A stretch of 10,442 bases of DNA from Saccoglossus kowalevskii (taxonomy: Eukaryota; Hemichordata; Enteropneusta; Harrimaniidae): the NCBI RefSeq assembly GCF_000003605.2, contig NW_003115958.1:66490-76931 (forward strand), in the 5' to 3' direction. A program made the position numbers and the translations under genes. Position 1 is the stretch's first letter, and each line of letters opens with the position of its first letter. Positions 8,501-10,442 of the stretch are shown piece by piece. The notes under the pieces were generated by a model. The model was given only the letters and a program-made list of their open reading frames with translations, was not told the DNA's origin and searched no databases.

Positions 8501-10210
8501 AGATAACGTTCTCAAGGGGTGCTGAAAAAGTAGATTCTTGTTGTTCCTCATTTTTCGGGAAAAACATTGCAAAAAAAGTCACATAACCGCCAACGTTTTT
8601 ATTCATGAAATATATAGCTCATATATAAACAATGCTGAAAGTTAGGTGCACCAGGGCGACAAAAAAATGACAGAGGAAGAAAAATAAAACATAAAAAATA
8701 CAATAGGACCCAAACGGACGTTTGCATGTTTTTTTAGTAGATCTACAAATTGTAATGGCAAGACTGTCTGGCTGTAATACTAAGAGGAGCAACGAACACG
8801 TATATATTACTTAGTCGAAATAGTACGCACAAACTTTATGTATTGCAAAATGCGTCGATGGCGTAAATCACAAGGTGTATTAAAAATAATTTACAAAACG
8901 TGTTAATTATTACAAAATCGTGCAGTACAGGCCGAGACAAAGGCTGGAACGATGACCGGAAAGAGCTACTTTAACAACCTACTACTAACAGTGATTACAA
9001 AGCGAAGATGAATTTAAATTGGTTTTGCTTAGTATCTGTTTGAGTATGCTTAGCCTTCAGTTGTCTAAACAAGAACAGCTATAACAAGAACATTTTTTTT
9101 GGAATTATTGATTAACAAGACAGAGGAGACGCAAACCTAGGAGGCATTCAGAGGAGACGCATACCTGCTCCAGATTACTTAAATAATGATATTATGGCTG
9201 TGTAGTTATGCTTAGAAACATTGTTGTTGAGAACACATAGATAACACGTGTGTAAGTTTGAAAGCATTAACCAGTATATGCCGACCATGCATAAACACAT
9301 ATTGTGACCGCAGACTTTACCTTGAAAATGCAATCTTTAGGGACACAGGCATGTCAAGTTTGAAGGTGCCAAGTTTAGTTTCCCCTGTAGTTTGACCATG
9401 TCATGTAGTTTACACAAGTAACGTGTGTCAAATTTGAAGGTGCTAGCTATTTCTTCCTAGTAATTATATATGTGAACACACATAAGCACATCTATCATAC
9501 CTGAAATACAACCAGGTTTTTGAGTCACGTGTGCCAAACCTTAAGATATTTGCTATTTTTGCCTTCGAGTTACATCGTGAACATAAATACATATACATGC
9601 TGATTCGCGCACTGGCACAGGTAATTTGTAATGGGCCTAAACCTTGCTACCGCATTGGTGACAGTCAGTAACTACCACAAACATGGAAGAATCAACACAT
9701 CTCATTACATCCACAACTCCAGAAGTTTAAATATGTTGAATTTTTAAATATAAAAATATAATCAAGTCTGACTCGATATCAACTAAGTGCGGACACTGTC
9801 ATGTACACTGACTCGACTCGCCATGACTGGACGTGTTGGGATGGGTTGCTCATGTCAACTTTGCCATGTGTGCCGTGGATAAATTACTGTCAATGTATCT
9901 TGTGGATATAGTTAATGGTGGCTGTCTGGAAATCATATTTACTAACCTGTTCTATTGCTGTTTCAACCATGTCATTTGGTCTGACTACACATTCTGTATG
10001 ATTCGAATCAGCAATTTTATATAACACAATAAATGTTGCAGTCTCTGCATGAAGAAAGAAACTATGACCAAAAAAAAATTCAGACTGTCCGGCAAATTCC
10101 CAAATGCTAAGTTTACCAATTCCGGGGACATCTACGTCTTGAATGTCAATGCCGGATGTTGCAATGTGCTCATCTTGTCCAGGATGTGGGCCGCGATTAG
10201 GTTTTAAAGT
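2145..10210 (-). CDS. ROCO-family Roc-COR(-death domain) protein, DAPK1-like; 3' part of a spliced gene, 5' end outside window
   Basis: Gene-level entry: join of 10210-9947, 6155-6029, 5932-5769, 4606-4418 and 3425-2529 (TGA), with the same frame open to 2145. Donors are CAG|GTTAGT, AAG|GTGAGA, CAG|GTAAGA and ATG|GTAAGT; each acceptor is AG after a pyrimidine-rich tract. Exon phases match at every junction (0, 1, 0, 0). The protein reads Roc switch region (WEFAGQ), Roc G4 area, end of Roc, COR-A, COR-B, then after the stop a death domain. ROCO proteins are large regulatory GTPases in which Roc and COR act as one unit; DAPK1 adds a death domain and works in cell-death and cytoskeletal signalling. 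That role here is inference. No kinase is visible, and N-terminal domains lie past the right edge. The COR segment resembles DAPK1 in several blocks (PQW near the COR-B start, an LRNHHD block near its end). Confidence is high for the family and moderate for DAPK1 closeness. Confidence 0.85.
2529..2531 (-). other. In-frame TGA between COR and death domain
   Basis: The minus strand reads AGT ACT TGA CAA GAA. The codons before and after are in the same frame (the last base of each codon stays in register from 3425 down to 2145). The next base is C, the +4 base that generally makes UGA leakiest; the following CAA is not a full CUA or CARYYA readthrough context. It could be the true end of the protein, a nonsense mutation, a base-call error or a readthrough site. 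Confidence 0.8.
2532..3425 (-). CDS. Last exon, COR-B part, up to an in-frame TGA
   Basis: 894 nt, 298 codons, entering in phase 0 after the acceptor TTTCTCTTTCATTAG|. The acceptor's own TAG closes the frame upstream, so the ATG at 3416 is an internal Met and not a start. Landmarks in order are EVVIMSPQWFCGKILG (start of COR-B), YTKEDIDIVLGG, MQIYYGRRYECHSF with FFPQLQTRLHGHF, IWRNGIKVCKVVEGLVLI (beta hairpins of COR), SACPGVEVDRYILSAEALR followed by NHHD, and an acidic linker EENVTDLLVPGFDQ. The order and blocks fit the COR-B and post-COR region of DAPK1-type ROCO proteins. It ends KWLIQST before the TGA. Codon use shows no disruption and there is no other stop in nearly 300 codons. Confidence 0.85.
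3558..3712. mobile_element. 155-bp near-palindrome (foldback or MITE-like) in intron
   Basis: The left arm starts TTCGTAAGCAAATTAGTAAA at 3558. The right arm, read on the minus strand from 3712, starts TTCGTATGCAAATTAGTAAA. Pairing continues with few mismatches through CACG-ATAC-TTGATAT-CAAAT-AGTAA to CCTCAGTTTTA versus CCTGGTTTTAG, giving arms of roughly 65-70 bp around a short centre. The element lies in the intron between the COR-A and COR-B exons. No transposase is present; flanking duplications are not obvious. Confidence 0.75.
3961..4301 (+). mobile_element. Possible solo LTR or promoter-bearing repeat
   Basis: The segment begins TGTTGTTGCGAATGTG and ends ACGAATCATAACA, i.e. TG...CA with TGTT/AACA tips as in LTRs. 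Inside it has a TATA box TATAAATA at 4068-4075, then a GC-richer part with GCGC and CGCG motifs, and AATAAA at 4190-4195. That order and spacing are LTR-like. A second TATAAATA occurs just outside the left tip at about 3948. I saw no primer-binding site, polypurine tract, coding region or convincing target duplication, so it would be a solo LTR. An intronic promoter-like repeat of another kind is possible. Confidence 0.35.
4418..4606 (-). CDS. Exon encoding Roc-COR linker and COR-A
   Basis: 189 nt, 63 codons, phase 0 at both ends. The acceptor is TATTCTCAATCAG| and the donor GGAATG|GTAAGT. It starts KLEHMPNICGHILVIKRKW and continues through the sequence MYWKDYVKYI, the COR-A entry where family members have a hydrophobic/aromatic residue followed by a helix. 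It then reads EEFLMKATEYLHNLGM, the COR helix normally written as L..a..yLh..G. That helix is completed by ILYM in the next exon, so the join across the intron restores a typical COR sequence. No extra exon is needed between this one and the exon at 5769-5932. The frame continues open 5' of the acceptor to 4696, but that part is intronic and partly repeat-derived. Confidence 0.82.
4665..4792. mobile_element. Copy B of the 1073-1210 repeat family, bounded by TTAA inverted repeat
   Basis: TTAAAGCGGA (4665-4674) and TCCGCTTTAA (4783-4792) are perfect 10-bp inverted repeats. The interior matches copy A over about 100 bp with roughly three quarters identity by eye (AGCGTGT, GTCTACCCA, GAGCCT, GGACTCAATT, GCGTGTG). 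TTAA on both outer ends would fit a TTAA target duplication as in piggyBac-type elements, but copy A has different ends, so the true boundaries are uncertain. It lies in the intron upstream of the COR-A exon, starting 59 bp before its acceptor. Confidence 0.5.
4831..5134. repeat. Degenerate G-rich tandem repeat
   Basis: About 300 bp of diverged short motifs built on GGGATGAGTAGTGGG, AGAGGAATG and GGTAGTGG, with strong G over C skew on the plus strand. On the minus strand it opens a Pro/Thr/Leu/Ser-rich frame (5180-4944, motif IPLxTPL), a repeat artefact with no domain. It is intronic for the ROCO gene, which is transcribed from the C-rich strand. Confidence 0.6.
5239..5452. mobile_element. 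MITE-like element with ~45-50 bp inverted arms
   Basis: Left arm 5239-5287 contains CTGTGAAATACTTATTTTAG then CTGGAATT and TTCGCTGAA. The reverse complement of 5402-5452 contains CTGTAAAATACTTTATTTTC then CCTGGAATT and TTCGCCGAA. The arms are imperfect but clearly paired. The centre repeats the theme TTTATTTTCACTG at two sites. GCGAAAATAAA-type motifs of this kind are abundant in small DNA elements of several invertebrates (recollection, not checked). The element is non-autonomous and intronic. Confidence 0.65.
5453..5768. other. Intronic stretch, nothing recognised
   Basis: This is the start of the intron following the exon at 5769-5932 (in transcript sense). The sequence is AT-rich without repeats or motifs I can name. 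Confidence 0.5.
5769..5932 (-). CDS. Exon encoding the end of the Roc domain
   Basis: 164 nt, entering in phase 1 and leaving in phase 0. The acceptor is CTTGTTTTCTGGAG| (AG at 5934-5933) and the donor ATACAG|GTAAGA. Joined to the previous exon across a 96-bp intron it gives AQRVAELVKSRS, an amphipathic helix, then NVVLVLDCHDPDSNGMKIL, a strand and turn matching the last Roc strand of DAPK-type proteins, and finally a basic helix RKILKDRRKETIQ. An alternative acceptor AG exists a few bases further in (GGGTAG|CGG), but it would lose residues and does not fit the phase, so I prefer the first. Confidence 0.8.
6029..6155 (-). CDS. Exon encoding Roc G4 region
   Basis: 127 nt, 42 codons plus one base. 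The acceptor is TTAATTTTCCAG| (AG at 6157-6156) and the donor AAG|GTGAGA, so it enters in phase 0 and leaves in phase 1. The product starts VTDWFKMFKANNPPSD, which fits the Roc helix carrying a conserved Trp, then runs into a hydrophobic strand LSIILVASRGDWVK. In Roc and Ras-like GTPases this strand leads into G4 (NKxD, or THxD in DAPK-type Roc). Here the position reads SRGD: the Asp is kept but the Asn/Thr and Lys/His are not, so guanine specificity may be weakened (inference). It ends in NYEHE and a split Ala codon completed by the next exon. Confidence 0.8.
6259..8402. repeat. 47-bp minisatellite, about 45 copies
   Basis: Successive ATCTGTTAAT landmarks fall 47 bp apart (6291, 6338, 6385 and so on to 8362). 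The unit contains ACATCTGTTAATTTGTGACT, then GTGTGCTGCAG, then ACTGCTACGACTGA. Copies are mostly above 90% identical. Recurrent variants include GTGTGTTGCAG for GTGTGCTGCAG, a 3-bp ACG insertion (near 7396, 7590 and 7966), GCAAACAGC (near 6693 and 7824) and a 2-bp loss of TG (near 7631 and 8285). The first and last units are degenerate. 47 is not a multiple of 3, so no long frame forms. The array fills more than half of the 3.8-kb intron of the ROCO gene. There are no unique spacers, so it is not a CRISPR array. Confidence 0.95.
8403..9946. other. Intronic sequence, mostly unique, no exon found
   Basis: The remainder of the intron 6156-9946. It contains an exact 13-bp repeat CAGAGGAGACGCA at 9121-9133 and 9149-9161. 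A CACGTG hexamer at about 8437 is followed by CCAAT; neither is clearly functional. The plus frame 9833-10024 overlaps the antisense of the Roc exon and is a shadow. Confidence 0.5.
9245..9560. repeat. Four degenerate copies of a CACGTGTGYCAAGTTTGAAGG-type motif
   Basis: Related segments start at about 9245 (CACGTGTGTAAGTTTGAAAG), 9349 (GCATGTCAAGTTTGAAGGTG), 9421 (ACGTGTGTCAAATTTGAAGG) and 9526 (CACGTGTGCCAAACCTTAAG). Spacings are near 104, 72 and 105 bp. Shared downstream pieces (GCTATTTTT, GTGAACACATAA) suggest an old, eroded tandem repeat with a period near 100 bp. Confidence 0.5.
9947..10210 (-). CDS. Exon encoding Roc GTPase switch I/II region
   Basis: 264 nt, 88 codons, phase 0 at both ends. 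It follows an acceptor TTTTATTGTAG| (AG at 10212-10211) and ends at a donor ACAG|GTTAGT. The translation begins TLKPNRGPHPGQDEH, then ATSGIDI (Roc G2 area with a conserved Thr), then KLSIWEFAGQSEFFFGHS. The last stretch is the Roc G3/switch II block, usually D-F-A-G-Q followed by an aromatic and His. It then reads FLHAETATFIVLY, a typical core beta strand, and ends ETAIEQ. The exon lacks an ATG near its start, so a simple ATG-to-stop search misses it. The P-loop should be encoded further upstream, beyond the microsatellites and probably outside the window. A run of nine T encodes three Phe right after the G3 motif; the frame is intact with nine. Confidence 0.85.
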
Positions 10211-10255
10211 CTACAATAAAACATTACAATGATGAAAAATGTGGTCATTGTATTT

Positions 10256-10325
10256 GACACAACACAGCACAACACAACACAACACAACACAACACAACAC
10301 AACACAACACAACACAACACAACAG
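10256..10325. repeat. (AACAC)n pentanucleotide microsatellite
   Basis: Ten perfect AACAC units fill 10271-10320, with imperfect units on both sides. In transcript sense it reads (GTGTT)n and ends about 45 nt upstream of the 3' splice site at 10211. Confidence 0.95.
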
Positions 10326-10336
10326 ACAACAACACA

Positions 10337-10338
<2 letters not shown>

Positions 10339-10392
<54 letters not shown>
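10339..10392. repeat. (AC)27 dinucleotide microsatellite
   Basis: 54 uninterrupted bases of AC. In transcript sense this is (GT)27, located about 130-180 nt upstream of the Roc-exon acceptor. Open frames on both strands across it (Cys-Val or Thr-His runs) are artefacts of the repeat. The last 50 bases of the window (10393-10442) carry nothing I can identify. Confidence 0.95.
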
Positions 10393-10393
<1 letters not shown>

Positions 10394-10442
10394 AATTCAC
10401 GTCGTACCATCATTGACGACACACATTGGATTAACTTTTAAT

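Noticed and set aside
9833-10024. 63-codon plus-strand ORF
   Set aside because: It overlaps the antisense of the Roc exon and shows no coding signature of its own.
10204-10441. Cys-Val and Thr-His repeat proteins on the two strands
   Set aside because: They are translations of (AC)n and (AACAC)n microsatellites.

Overview
The window is nuclear DNA of an animal, most likely a marine invertebrate (lophotrochozoan or similar; my inference). It is AT-rich and rich in small foldback elements, microsatellites and a long minisatellite. It holds one recognisable spliced gene with GT-AG introns. No prokaryotic operon structure is visible.

The gene lies on the minus strand. By joining reading frames at splice sites with matching phase I rebuilt the 3' part of a ROCO-family gene (Roc GTPase, COR, death domain; closest in arrangement to the C-terminal half of DAPK1). 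Its exons in transcript order are 10210-9947, 6155-6029, 5932-5769, 4606-4418 and 3425 onward. Together they give 546 codons of Roc-COR. An in-frame TGA at 2531-2529 follows directly. The same frame then stays open for 127 codons to a TAA at 2147-2145 and encodes a clear but diverged death domain. The 5' part of the gene, with the Roc P-loop and anything N-terminal to it (kinase, ankyrin or LRR), lies beyond the right edge.

Layout from left to right: 1-65 is a structured hairpin; 66-1072 is AT-rich without a supported gene; 1073-1210 is a small terminal-inverted-repeat element; 1211-2144 is the 3' flank of the gene; 2145-3425 is the last exon, including the region after the stop. Intron 3426-4417 carries a 155-bp near-palindrome and an LTR-like segment. 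Exon 4418-4606 follows. Intron 4607-5768 carries a second copy of the 1073-1210 repeat family, a G-rich degenerate tandem repeat and a MITE-like element with inverted arms of about 45-50 bp. Exons 5769-5932 and 6029-6155 are separated by a 96-bp intron. The large intron 6156-9946 is more than half filled by about 45 copies of a 47-bp minisatellite. Exon 9947-10210 encodes the Roc switch region. Just upstream of it in transcript sense are a pentanucleotide and a (GT)n microsatellite.

The most interesting points are the death domain behind a single UGA in the generally leaky UGA-C context, the degenerate Roc nucleotide-specificity motif, and the UG-rich microsatellites next to the 3' splice site of an in-frame-skippable Roc exon. 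All gene calls rest on motif recognition and splice-phase logic by eye; no database search was run.
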